Positions 25,401 to 36,696 of a stretch of 64,000 nucleotides of DNA are shown here, piece after piece. Under the pieces are notes generated by a model that saw only the letters and a list, made by a program, of their open reading frames with translations, ran no database searches and was not told where the DNA came from. Numbering within the stretch: the stretch's first letter is position 1; each line of letters opens with the position of its first letter. This DNA comes from Mactra quadrangularis (lineage: Eukaryota > Mollusca > Bivalvia > Venerida > Mactridae). Position numbers and translations under genes: made by a program. The stretch is taken from NCBI GenBank assembly GCA_025267735.1, contig CM046307.1:33161231-33225230 (forward strand), read 5' to 3'.

Positions 25401-28400
25401 CCATCAGTTACAGATTGTATACCCTTTAAGAAAACATTAAACATATGAATACATACCAAGTTTGGTTTTCCTTCTTGACATTTCTATCATAGGACTGTTA
25501 CGTAAAACTTCAACCCTGACAAAATATTGAATTGTTTTATTCACAATGTAACTACCTAAACTACATTCCATTTTAAAAGAACAGATCTTTACTGCACAAC
25601 TTGAGAAAATAGATCAAAGATTTCCAAAAGTATTAAATATTTCAATTGTAAAAGCAAGTTTTGAATAGTACAGTGTAACCTCTGCAGAGCGACTTTCGGC
25701 GGACTTTGAAAAAACTGCCGCTCTGCAGAGGTAGACTTTTTCTACCGATCACGAAAACGGGCGTTTTCGGTCCGGAAAACTGGCCTTTATCCGTTCCGAA
25801 ATGTAAATACAGTGCTTATCGACAAAAGTAAAAAAAGTTTTAATAAGATTACAAAGTTTTTTAAATAAATAATTACAACGGTTGACAATTCCTAGCATGA
25901 AGGTTAGTTTTATGATAAAGAAAGCAATACACTAGAGAAATCGATTCTGTTACTGTCAAATGTTTTTATACTTGTCTTATGGCGAATACTATTTAGCATG
26001 AGTTATCGTCGTCTTTTCGGGAGTAAATATCTGATATTGTCTTATACATCAAAAAATCTTAAAACAGAATTCATTTCATCGAAGCTTTTAATAAAAAGAA
26101 CAATAACAAATCAGTTACATTTATTATCGTCAACTAGCTAGACGTACATGTATGTGCATCTGATACTTGATGACGTCAGCCTACCAAACAAAGCGCTCCT
26201 CATCTAAGGTCCGTTCGTTGGTGTCATGGAAACCATATGTCACTTGTTTATTAACCCCTGTTAGTCAAATGATTTAGCAACATGACACTTGAGGGTAGTG
26301 TTAAACGATTAGGGGTTTCGCTTATTGTTTAAATCATCTGGTTATAGATAATTATCGATTTTTGATGTAAACCTTGCTAGACTTAGTGTCGCTGTATAGA
26401 GGTAAAGATTAACTTTGGGAATTTATTTGAACGGCCGTTTACCGCTCTGCAGAGGTGTCGTTCATTAGAGGTAAATTATAGAGTAAAATCGACGGGGGGA
26501 ATTCTAATTACCGCTCGTCGGAGGTTGCCGCTCGTCGGAGGTGCCGTTAGCAGAGGTTATACTGTATGAGAATGCAAGATTTTAGATAATGGTACTTTAT
26601 AATGATTTAATTAAATCAACTCAAGAAATCTCAATATTCATAATATATTCAAAATGCATGTAAAGAAGTCTAAAGTATTAATGAATGAAACAAGAAATGT
26701 TTCATCTTTATAAATCAATGCTGAAGTCATTTAAGGTAAAGATAAGATCATGAAAAACACCTTGTTAATTACTTCCATCAATTAAAACTAATTACAAATG
26801 TCAAAACAAATTGGTGACAATATTAATAGGAAGTATAATTATAAAATAATTATATTAAACAATATTGAACTTTCACTTTTTCATCACTTTTGAATGGTAA
26901 TTACTTTTAAGAATTAAAAAGAGTAAATGTGACAGTGCCAGGGGCATTTTGACAATTGTATGATAATTGTAGAAGGATGTCACACATCAGTTTAACACTT
27001 TAAAAATTACAAAATGATTTTGTAGGACAATACCATTAAAGAAAATTATGTTAGAAAAATAATCCTGACACTTGTACATGAAATCTTTAAACCAAAATGT
27101 TATCGCCAGTCATTTAAGTAAAATATTCATGAACAGTACTACAAATAAAGATAACAGAGAAACATGAACAAATTAAGTGGAGTGATACCACAAAATCAAG
27201 CCTGTCCCACTGTCCCCTTGCTTGAGACAAAGCCTACTTTCATGGAGTTTGGTCATGAAATTATATTACCAGCCATTCTGTCCCTCCTACCAATGATTCT
27301 TAATCATTATCATGTAGGGCAGTTGTCAGTCACTGACAGAAGTATGCACCTAGTAACTAGTCAACAGCTATATTAGCTTCTATTGCACCCCTTGTCGGAC
27401 TCGATATATTGATATATCACTGTTGATATATCACTGATATTTGCCTTTCGATATATTGATACAAAGTTTTCTATCAATGACAGCCCTAGCAGTCACTGGT
27501 CTAATATCAAATTTACAGACTGTTATATATTGAATAAATTTTTACGAATAAACAATGACAAGTCATTATAACAACCTACCATTCTTCAGGACTTTTTGAT
27601 AACATTGTTTTCCTTCTAGCTTTTCTTCCACCAGATAAAACGACAGAATCAGCATCTGGTAACCTGAATATAACATACAATAATTGTAAACAATACATAT
27701 CAATGACAAACAATTGTTTATGATGAACACAGGCATTAAATCAACACCAGACAACAGTATCTTTATAGGAAGAGACATTTGATTTTGAACATGAAAACTA
27801 AAAGAAATTAATAGTATTTGCCTTAGTATTTTTAACAAGCTCAAGTCCAAATTATACAGAGGATAATAAAAAGCATAGGAGGGCCTGATGGCAATTAACT
27901 GCCTGCTGAAATTATTAATGCCTCAAGAGCTTCAGTTCACCCCCCAATAATTGTAATACAATTTGAACTACCTAACCTTATTATTCTAAGGCATTGTAAG
28001 TTAATAAATATCTACTAATCACACACATGAATCAATTATTATCAACATGTATTAAAACATATAAAGCCATAACTAACCTGAATCCACCAAATGATTTATT
28101 TCTCGATTTTTTAGTCTTTTGTCTTTCACTAGGTGTCTTATGTCCATTAACAACATCAAATTTAAAACTGACATTTTTCATTGGTTCATTTCCACTACTG
28201 TTTTCTTTATTGTCTTCACTATCAGCAACAAGTTTGTTATCATTCTTATTTACATTGTCAAACACTTCATCATTATCACCAGATGATTCATCAACAACTT
28301 CAGGGATAGGTTCAGCTTCCACTGGGAGTATAACAGATCTACGACTTCTTCTTAACTCTCTGCTAGGTGAATTCACTATGTCTTTTTTATTATCACTTAT

Positions 28401-31400
28401 AGAAGCAATTGAACGCCTTGTTCTTTTAGCAGGACTATCAGTGATTACTTCTACCTCAGAGCTAGTCGAAGCCACAGATCGTCTTCTAGTTGATCGTCTC
28501 ACACTTGAAGGTTTTTCTTCAGTAGAATTTGTGTCCATATTGTCAGTGGTGTTACTATTAGATGAGAGTAATGATACTCGTAGACTTTTCCTTGGTGTGG
28601 CTTTAGCTACTGGTGTAGATTTATCATTGTTAGTTGTCTTAACAAGAGATATACTTCTTCTTGGAGTAACTTTAGCTGCTGGCTCAGGTTTATCATCGTT
28701 GATTGTTTCATCAACAGATATTTTTAGTTCAGTTGAAGGTAAAACTGAACGTCTTCTTGTAGATCTCCTTAAACACTGGTTAGCTTCAACAATTGTCTCA
28801 TCTTTCTTTGTATTTACTGTATCATCTACTACAGTTTTATCTAAATGAAAAATAAAAAAAAAACAAGTAAATCTGTGAGCTAATGCTCACTAGTGATACC
28901 CCCGCCAAAATCTAAAAATATGAGACAAACAGGAAGTAGATGAGCAAGGAGCATGAAATCGCTTTACACCACATGGGACTATGGGATGAAGCAATATGCA
29001 AAGTATTAGGCTGCTGCATGTTATAGTTGCTGAGAAATCTGCGACGGAAATTTTGTAACGGACGGACAAGGGTAAAACAGTATACCCCCTTCTTCTTCGA
29101 AGCGGGGGTATAACAATTGATTAAAAAGTATTTCGAAATTCACTGTTTATGAAGATTACTTTGCTATTTAAATGTCACGTATATAAATGAATAAGTAACA
29201 TTTTTACAGCCAAGTTTTACTGGACATGCAATATTTTAATTAATTCTTATTAATAAGAAATACCTCAATTACTATTACTTGTATAAGGAAATACAGTAAA
29301 TAACCATCAATGTTTAAATCAGTGCAATATGGTTTTTAACGAAACAACAACTATTGTTAATATTGTAATAACATACTAACTACTACAACAAATCATAAGA
29401 GACAAATTCCAAAATGGGAACCATCTCTTTGAAATTACAAAACTTTACTGAACTTCAATAGAAAATTATTTAATTGCAGACAATAAAACAACTCAGTAGA
29501 ATTTTAGGTAAACATGTATCCTGTATTAAATGATATTTTCATAGGATGGATACTTATATGCAGCGACCATTTTTCTCGATGTTCATCAAAAATGGCCAAA
29601 GAACTTCTCGGTAAGGAAGGATTTTGACATGTACTGCCTGACAAGGAAGCACTGAAGGGGAACCCCCTTGCTTTTCTAACAGGAAGTATTCAGTGTTAAT
29701 CAGTTAACTATAAAACAATGTATACCTTTTTCTAAAACTGTTTGTTCCATCATTGTTGTTTGTATATTTATCACAGGTTCATTTTTTCTAGATTCTTTAA
29801 CTCTCTTAGGCGTAGAGCTGAAATACATATCATCATGTTATATTTCAATGTAATATTATAACTGGCAGAAAATTTTCTAACATGATTTACTATGTATGGA
29901 AGAAAACGAAACAAATATAAAGGTTTTTTAAATAGGAATAATATAAAACAAGCATACACTTCAGTGCCTTCAAGAAAGCATGACTGATTTCTGTTCAAAG
30001 ATGACTAAATACAGACTGCAGATACTTGTTGACAATTAATTAAATAATCAAATTGTATGGCAAATAAACAATAGACTATAACATAAAATATTGAGTCACG
30101 ATAAGTTTTAGTTCAAAACTAGAAATTCTTGAATTCAATATCTAGTACAAAGGAAAAGAACCCTACTATATCTCCAGTCCTAAAATTCCTTAACTTCAGA
30201 ATCAGTCTTGAAAACTATCACCATAAGTTACCTTTTTTCAATGGATTCCACAAATGATTTGCACGATGTTTCTTGGCCAGCTCCAAGAAATCCGGCAGCA
30301 CTAGCTGGACTTAATGGTCTAAACACAAATGATGAGACATCGAAAGTGAAATCTGCTGGAGCAAAGGAATCTGGTAGTTCAGAGGTGTCTCCTCTCTTAG
30401 TTATATAACTGACATTTGTAGCAGGAACTACAGGTGGTGCCTCCTCTATAACAGGCTTAGGTAATGGCTTTGATTTAATACTTGTAGTACCTGTAAAACA
30501 ATACATCAACATTAACAATGAAACATTTTATCAAAATGAGATAGGAATATATCTATAGAAACATGTTTAATGTCAAATTTTAGAATATTCATCTTTAATA
30601 AAAATTGACTAAGACTGATAAATATCTTTGCTAAGTGCAGTACATCACCTTTTCTTATTTAAGATTTGAAGCATTCACCTTTAATTCTGACAAGACACTA
30701 GTCAGATTTATAACACAATGTAGTTAAGAGATAGACTTTTAACTAGCTTGTCTAAGTAAAATATGTTAAGTTCGACTATTAATATTTCCAGACTTCAGTC
30801 ATGTTGGTTAAGACCAAACTGACCAATGCCATATTTGACATTAAAGGTATATCAAAAACTCCAATAGCAAATTCAGAACACAATTCAGAGATAGAATAGA
30901 ACACAAGATTATCACATAAAAAGTTACTTTTATTTGCAGGCTGTTTTGTTTTAGGTTTCTCAACTACTGGCTGTCTGGTAGCACTTCTTAAAGTTCTTGT
31001 AGAGGTTATCACAGGTTTAGTGATATTTTCTTTGCTCTACATAAAATGAAAACAAATAAATTAAATTTACAATAGTTTTGATTAGAAACTAAAGCTGATT
31101 TGAGCCGTTATTTGAGAAAAGGTACCTTAATGTCATTTTCGAACCACGTCAGAAAAATGTTCTGAACGCTGCCGATACATGACATACTCATCATTTTTAT
31201 ACAAATATGTTTTTTCGACATTTTCAGAGATAACTTTTTTGTTTTATTAAGTATCAACTTCAAATTATAACACAATATCATATAATTCGGTCCATGCTTA
31301 ATCAATTTTTAAGTTCAAAAAAGTTAGCACGCAGTTTTGTGCTTCATAAATGGATCTTAAACTCACGAAAAAAATCGCCCAAAAAGGGCGAGCGACATGT

Positions 31401-34400
31401 AAACCTGATGTTTGATTTAGCAGGCTTTGAATCAAATTCTTTATTTAAAAATTTAAAATAACACAATGCACTAAAACATTATATCGTAGACCTTGCAAAA
31501 ACCTTGCCAGAGTAGACATTACATAAAACTGATATGGCTGAATATTGATCAAATACTGTTACTGCTCAGACACATCACCTAGAACCAAAGCCATGCCTAG
31601 GGCTAATAAATAGCTGAATTCCAAACTACTATATAAATATTATACAACACATGGTGAAACATTAAACAAGATCTCTTCGTGCTGAGCAATATATGTATGT
31701 GGGATCATTTTTAGACCATGAACTATCACACCTGGTAAGCCTAGATACATGAACTCTCAACAAGCACTTGTAAACAGAATACCCTAACACAGGGCTCGAC
31801 ATTAACCATTGTCCGACTGTCCAGGACAAGTAAAACCAAGGTCCGGACAAGTCATTTAGAAAGCCGGTTGTCCGACGGGACAAGTAGTTTGGGATATTGA
31901 AAAGCATGTCTTAACCCATTCTGTACGAATGTAACTATTGCGTAACTATTTTTCTGCTCTCTATTACGAGTGCCGCTAATATGCGTCCCCTAAACTTCAA
32001 TCGATTCGCCGACGGACATGTATTTGTGTCGAAAAATATGAACGTCTGATAGCCGCGTGACGCATATATCTGTCATGTGTATGCAGACGATCTTTACATC
32101 GATAAGCGTAGTGATAAGCACAGCGGGTGAAGATAAGATGATTTGGTGTTAGATGGAGCAAGTTGTTATTAACAATTTAAACCAAGGTCACTGCCTGCAA
32201 ATTAATTCGCGCTATTTTAACAGTTAATTTATTCTGCACAAAAATTATTTTAATTTCAAAATGTTTTTTGTTTTTTTAATTTGTAACACTTTCCCATTCA
32301 AGTGCAATTGTTGGTAAATCAAAATTGACAAATTGCAGCGTTTCTTTTATTGAATGTTTCGTTGATAAAAGGTGTTACAAATATTAATAATACAGGGCTT
32401 TTTCAGCCTATCTCACGGGGCCGATATTCGCCCCGTTCCCAATGCCAAATAACGACCATTTTTCCCAATTTCAAGAAAAAAAAATTCCCAATCTCGTTGA
32501 ATAATTCCCCTTTGAATAAGATGCCTTTGGACTTAACAAAAGAAATCACGAAACTTCAACTTTCGCGGATCGTTTGTTTACTTTTGATCGGTGACCCGTG
32601 AAATCTGCTGTACGTGAAAATCATAAGTAAAATTTATCAAACTCCCCGCAGCGGTTATCTCCCTTTATCAAATCAATAACAAGTAGCAAAGCGTGACGTA
32701 AGCACTGTGAGGAGTTTGGAAATTTATTCGTCGCACTGCGGATTATTCAACGTAAAATAACAGTTAAAACTAACAATTTTGTCATCAATTTACCTTTTAA
32801 TAGCCTTTATTAAGTTTATAACGCACAAACTTATGTTCTATTGTTTGAAACGAAATCACACGAACCATTACGATGTATTGTCATATATTTTCGCGACCAC
32901 CGCAAGATCGCAAATTCGTTTGAAACATTTTTGATCCGCGTTTGTTATAAAATAAATATTTGTTTATATTTTTCATCTTGATTAAACAATAGTTGCCTCA
33001 GGGAGCGACACAAACAAAAAATTGATTCTGTTTTCGTATGTGTGCTCTCAAAATAAAACCTAAATAACAGTGATTTTCTTCTTTGTCAACAATATCTTAA
33101 CTTGTTTAGTTTTAAGAATTTTCGTCTGACATATCTGCTTGTGTTTTAAAACAAACAGTTACAAAATTTTTTGATTTAACACCTATACACCTTGGCAGAA
33201 CCCATTGTGAAGTGTAGTTCAATACTGTAACTTTCATTGGTTACCAACTTACCAGGGATGCATAAAAATGTTTTTGATAATTCAAGGTCTCAGACATATT
33301 TCATTATGTTTGAAAATAAAAATAACTAATCAATTTTTCATATTATTTTACTTGTAAAGAGAGCATGGAATTTAAGAAATAAGGAAGTAATCAAGTACAA
33401 TCAAAATAAGAATCATAAAAATAATGGATACATGAGAATTTGCAATGAATACTTTACTGAATTGTCAGAACAAACTCTTGAATGGCACTGAAACACCTTC
33501 AGAGACACCAAAGCAATTGTTTATGCATACTGTATAAAGATTTATTGCAGAAAAATTAAATTATGAAATATCCAAATTGGTTTGATTTGTCAATATTTTT
33601 TCCCAAATCTGACTATTTACCGCGTTAAAAATTCCCAATTTGGGCAGAGGCCTTTTTCCCAAAACCCCCTGAAAAAGCCCTGTAATACAAATAATAATAT
33701 TATAACAACAATTATGTGTTACAAAACGACTTTTTCGTGAAAATAACTTTGTGCTTCCTTTTTTTAAATCTGGTTAAACTTCTCAACACTTTTAAATAAA
33801 TTATTACAAACAATAGTTCATTATGATAAGTCATTGATGCGACAATTACGTGTGAAGAATGCAAATAAATCGCGACTTGAAAAAACGCCGTTAAATTTTA
33901 TTCAAAAAATGATCTAATGAAACTTATGATAAAGAACAATTACGATAAACTTTATGTCCGAAGATTATTTATTGTTTATTTATTTATTTATGTATGCTGT
34001 TAAAAAAAAAGTGTTATAATATCAACGCGGGGAGAGATTAATGGGACATGTCAACACAGACAGTTGTTGATAAGTACCCTTATTAAAATTAATTGCGCAG
34101 ACGAATAAATTTTCTATCATACTTGTGGTCCCAAACTTTATCTTGTATTGCGGTGCGTTTTTGAAGTATTCAATATGGCACGTGGCAAATACGTAATATG
34201 GCGCGGTGCTTTTGTGATCAAAAGAAAATCGTCGCCGCTTATCTTTGTTAATAGTTAGACAGGAAATCAATTGGAGAGGGTGTAGTAATTATCTTGTTAG
34301 GAAGCAATAAGTTGAAATTTTATTAAAGTTAGTTACGTTTGTCGTGGGAAATGATGTCCGTGTTAAAAGTGTGGATAAACTTAAAATACATTAGGTAAAA

Positions 34401-36696
34401 TTGTATTTTTTACCTCGCATTACAAATACACATGTAACTTTTTTTCTGATGCGCCTATTTTAATTCCATTTTCAACATAAGAAAATCAATTAATAAAAGC
34501 GCATTATGTCTGTTTCCGATTTTGGTGTTGCCGCTGATTTTTTCAGAAAAAAAATCGCCAAAAAAACGTTGGATTCTTTTTTGCAATAATTTAATTTCTA
34601 ATTAGTAATGACCTTGCTAGCTATTCTATTGTAAAGGATGATACAAAACTAAAAGTAACATCATTGGATGCATAGTTGAATTTTCTTTCCAAAAATGTTT
34701 ACTTTTGAAAAATATCTGTTTTCCATAAACGATTAAATGAACCAAAAGTGTCAAAACTATGTATATGTTAATTGTTAGTTGTTTATTTTCAGTTAAATAA
34801 ATAGTTCTGTTATTATAAGTAAATGTTTTGTTATTTTAATTAAAACATACAAAATGGTAAACTTAGTTGTTTGAATTTTCATTACCCTTATTGAAACTAC
34901 ATTTGTATTTCAAATCTATTCAGTATGACCGAAGGTCAGGACAAGTTGGATTTTGGTCAGGACAAGTGGTTTTTAAAAGAACTTGTCCGACAGGACAAGT
35001 TGAAAAAAAAGTTAATGTCGAGCCCTGTGAATACAGCTTGTCTGAAAACAGACATATATAAAATTATAATAAAAACTTGACTAGCAAGTTTTAACCACTA
35101 TATACATACTGTATTTCTTGTCTCTTTTCTATTATTTGAAGTTTGTCTTGTTTTTGTTGGTGCAGCAGGTTGAGCTTTCCTTGATCTGTCTGTAGTAGTC
35201 TTTGTTGGTTGTATGGCAGGCTTAACAACCTGTTTACTCTTAGGAACAGGTTGAGGCTTGACTGGATGCTTCTGAAATATATTTAAGGTCTTTCATCATG
35301 AATTTTATTGATGAACAACAAACTAATTTAACTCTGTCACATCACTTCCATAAGTCTTTAAATAATTTAAGGCAAGCAGCTCAGTTTTTTCTTACTTTCA
35401 GCTTCACTTCACCCAAAAACAAACATTTCAAGGCTAGTATCACAAACCAAAAAGTGTAGAAAGAAATATAAAAAATAGCTGACGCAGAGCCTCAAGCTTT
35501 TTAGGCTGATGAATGACACAGACAAATTTATAATTAACACAAAATAACAAATACCTCTCTGTTAAAAATGAAAAGTTTATATCCATTTAGTGTTTCTGTA
35601 AACTTCAAGTTAATCAGTTAAATCACAAACAGAGAAAGAGTTTATATACATGCATTTTTCCATATCTCACCTTCATCTGTGATGCTTCAAACAACTTAGT
35701 ATCTGTTTTGCGATCCATAGCTTTACTGACACGAAATACTGGCATTTTTTTGTTTCCTTCTTCCTTTTTCTTCTTTTCTCGCTCTAATTTCCATTTTTTC
35801 AGTTGTTCTAAGCGATCTGCAGCCTGGTCTTTTTTTCCTGCAAGTTAACAAATTTTAAATATGTAAATGGGAGTCATGTAACTTGTAAGTAAATTATTAA
35901 GAAATAACAGACAATGCAAAACAGAAAAAATCCTCATGCCAAAAAGTGGGTGAAAAATAAAGAAAGAAAAGGTAAAAATTTAAGACTTATTCATACAGGG
36001 CACTTTCAAGAGTTGGGGAAATACTCTCAATACATCACTGCATCATAATATTTCACAGGACAATAGTGAATCACAATAGTGCTTAAACTATTGACACATG
36101 ATAGCAACTTGTTATCATCATCAAATTACAACATATTACAATTTTTGTTCCATGTTATTTTTCAAGAAAGGTGTTCTTATTATTATTAAAGGGCACATTC
36201 ACCATCAAATTTTGGCATAATTGTGGAGTTAGTTTAAGTACAATAATACTACCTATAACATTTTGGAAAATTGCTTGTTGTCTCCATCAAACCATTTATT
36301 CAGTATGAGAAAGTCACATTATATTTATTAACTATCATGATACAAATAATTATAATTGTGATACATTAGTCATTACAATGCTACTACCATGATTATAGAT
36401 ACATCAGTAAGTGTTCCTGTTATAGAAGGAAAAAAGCCCTGGCATAATAATAATCACTATCAGAAACTGTTACCTGTTTTTACTGGTGTTTTATCCTTGT
36501 AACTTTTGTTGCAGGTAATATCAGCTTCATGAAGTGGGGACAAGTCAACAATGTTTCTTCTTTGGTTTTTAATTTTCTCACGAAATTCCTTTTGTTCAAT
36601 AGATCTTCTCTGTCTTCTTTGATCTTTCCTGTCAGTATTTGCCCCAGAGAGTTTGTATGCTGTTGAATACTCACCCCTTGCTCTGTTTTGACTCAT
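13429..36696 (-). CDS. dlgap5: HURP / disks large-associated protein 5-like mitotic spindle protein, 19 exons, complete
   Basis: Complete frame of 3639 nt (1212 residues; human HURP 846). Coding exons in order: 36474-36696, 35671-35837, 35110-35271, 30928-31036, 30232-30490, 29726-29817, 28078-28840, 27580-27663, 25457-25515, 24688-24975, 23933-24049, 23437-23597, 22393-22488, 21784-21973, 18424-18715, 17705-17916, 15428-15592, 14465-14568, 13429-13524. Every junction is GT-AG and in phase. The family binds and stabilises kinetochore microtubules as a Ran-GTP/importin target. Evidence: charged coiled N-terminus (residues 75-105, DRLEQLKKWKLEREKKKKEE); TRTLRSATRQ (about 197-206), as in HURP; DSFAPADF (261-268), like human SFAPKDF; a GKAP domain at 736-860 with HDVPYFRELL, AQRFKQFSGLVDNCEF and TTCTDLDGFW, nearly identical to human; FEIPGFFTVSSPV after it; C-terminal LISFTP, like human LITFSP. 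Exon 7 holds repeated RRSTRRRSV motifs. Five KEN motifs suggest cell-cycle degradation. An unusually large insertion follows the FAPxDF block. Confidence 0.93.
13559..13842 (+). mobile_element. Family M short element, copy 1
   Basis: Starts AACAAGTAAATCTGTGAGC, then ATACCCCCGCC, a variable ACGGACGG/ACGCACGC tract, and ends in a hairpin ATACCCCC...GCGGGGGTAT. It is non-coding and lies 35 bp upstream of the acceptor side of HURP exon 19. Six copies occur in the window, all in this orientation. Confidence 0.85.
14130..14275 (+). repeat. tRNA-derived SINE, family 2 copy
   Basis: A box A-like TGGTCTGGTGGTAGGACTAG and a box B-like GGTTCAAACCCC lie about 50 bp apart, as in Pol III promoters. The 3' part, CGAAGGCAACTTCAATGACC and AGGGGTTATTGTAC, recurs in inverse orientation at 17985-18135 and in diverged form at 45760-45845. 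Confidence 0.65.
15225..15400 (+). repeat. Diverged interspersed repeat, copy 2
   Basis: Partner of the copy at 10704-10890, with the same ordered blocks. It lies just downstream of HURP exon 17 (15428-15592) in the following intron. Confidence 0.5.
16111..17064 (+). mobile_element. Element with GCTCGACTATT ends and internal ~160-bp tandem units
   Basis: The left end reads GCTCGACTATT and the right end AATAGTCGAGC, so the ends are inverted. Between them about four units of roughly 160-165 bp repeat (anchor ACATGTGTGA at 16161, 16321 and 16486, and a degenerate unit near 16650). A family M copy at 16711-16976 interrupts the last unit. It sits in the HURP intron between exons 16 and 17 and is non-coding. 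Confidence 0.75.
16711..16976 (+). mobile_element. Family M short element, copy 2
   Basis: Nested inside the tandem-unit element: the host unit resumes directly after it with AAATGTTGCACC, matching the sequence after TTGCAAAGATA in the other units. ATAAAA appears on both sides and may be the target duplication. Confidence 0.85.
17391..17658 (+). mobile_element. Family M short element, copy 3
   Basis: Same ends and hairpin as copy 1. It ends 46 bp from HURP exon 16 (17705), in the intron just after that exon's donor. Confidence 0.85.
17985..18135 (-). repeat. tRNA-derived SINE, family 2 copy (antisense)
   Basis: The minus strand carries a box B-like GGTTTGATCCCC and CTGAAGGTGATTACAATGATC, which match the blocks of the copy at 14130-14275. 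It lies in the HURP intron between exons 15 and 16. Confidence 0.55.
18900..19095 (+). repeat. tRNA-derived SINE, family 1 copy
   Basis: GGCCAAGTGGTCACAAAGTT is the box A-like start. TTTCCTTGAGCAAGAAACTT and the GGAACTTGTTTCAAGATC tail follow in the order seen at 350-590 and 61410-61556. Confidence 0.55.
19443..21711 (+). mobile_element. TIR DNA transposon with 6-bp target duplication, family A
   Basis: The ends are CAGGGTTCCCAC and GTGGGAACCCTG, flanked by exact TTGATA copies (19437-19442 and 21712-21717). Subterminal TTCAAGGACTTTTC motifs occur at both ends on the same strand. Internal segments of higher GC repeat loosely (GATTGGTC near 20729 and 21384). No transposase frame is visible, so it is non-autonomous or decayed. 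It fills most of the HURP intron between exons 14 and 15. Confidence 0.85.
23437..24049 (-). other. GKAP domain core, exons 11 and 12 of the HURP-like gene
   Basis: Exon 11 (23933-24049) encodes VPYFRELLRTETKRL, and exon 12 (23437-23597) encodes IRAAVGKAQLLIAQRFKQF followed by TCTDLDGFWEMV. These are the most conserved residues of the guanylate-kinase-associated protein family and decide the assignment to DLGAP5 rather than to a general basic protein. The neuronal DLGAP1-4 branch is less likely because the N- and C-terminal motifs fit HURP. Confidence 0.9.
24985..25456. other. HURP intron 9, nothing recognised
   Basis: AT-rich intron between exons 9 and 10. No repeat end, hairpin or reading frame stands out. 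Confidence 0.4.
25671..26564 (+). mobile_element. TA-target element with CAGTGTAACCTCTGC ends
   Basis: The left end CAGTGTAACCTCTGC and the reverse of the right end, CAGTATAACCTCTGC, differ by one base. TA flanks both sides. Near the ends the motif CCGCTCTGCAGAGG and its variant CCGCTCGTCGGAGG repeat several times. The TIR type resembles Tc1/mariner-pogo elements. No transposase is seen. It lies in the HURP intron between exons 8 and 9. Confidence 0.8.
27240..27370 (-). repeat. Interspersed repeat, family 3 copy (antisense)
   Basis: The minus strand reads ACAACTGCCCTACATGAT, then GATTAAGAATCATTGGTAG and TTTCATGACCAA. The same order is found on the plus strand at 45195-45300. It is probably part of a SINE; the 45-kb copy continues into a box B-like antisense AATCAAACCT. 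Confidence 0.5.
28078..28840 (-). other. Exon 7 of the HURP-like gene with iterated basic phospho-motifs
   Basis: This 763-nt exon (residues 338-592) contains RRSTRRRSV twice exactly (362-370 and 452-460). Variants are TPRRSI (396-401), TPRKSL (419-424), TRRSI (478-482) and RRSRRSV (501-507). Each places a Ser after two basic residues, a consensus shared by Aurora and PKA kinases. Acidic stretches separate them. KEN lies at 549-551. Human HURP is an Aurora A substrate; that these Ser are used is inferred. Confidence 0.75.
28862..29113 (+). mobile_element. Family M short element, copy 4
   Basis: Standard ends. Read on the minus strand, the element ends 21 bp before the first base of HURP exon 7, so it abuts the polypyrimidine tract of that acceptor. 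Its ACGGAC tract is short, only about three units. Confidence 0.85.
31790..35027 (+). mobile_element. hAT-like TIR element, family C, carrying a nested element
   Basis: Perfect 17-bp terminal inverted repeats, CAGGGCTCGACATTAAC, lie at 31790-31806 and 35011-35027. Subterminal GGACAAGT motifs occur several times at each end (31824-31886 and 34937-35000), a hAT habit. The 8-bp flanks (CCCTAACA and TGAATACA) agree poorly, so the duplication is decayed. No transposase frame remains. It fills the HURP intron between exons 3 and 4. Confidence 0.8.
32393..33682 (+). mobile_element. hAT-like TIR element nested in family C
   Basis: The ends are CAGGGCTTTTTCAG and CTGAAAAAGCCCTG (14 bp, perfect). The flanking 8-mers TAATAATA and TAATACAA match at 6 of 8. 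Subterminal TTCCCAATTT-type motifs face each other. The internal 1.26 kb has no coding sequence. Confidence 0.8.

Noticed and set aside
28027..28848. 273-codon open frame on the plus strand
   Set aside because: Antisense shadow of HURP exon 7; the minus strand carries the phased exon with GT-AG borders and family motifs.
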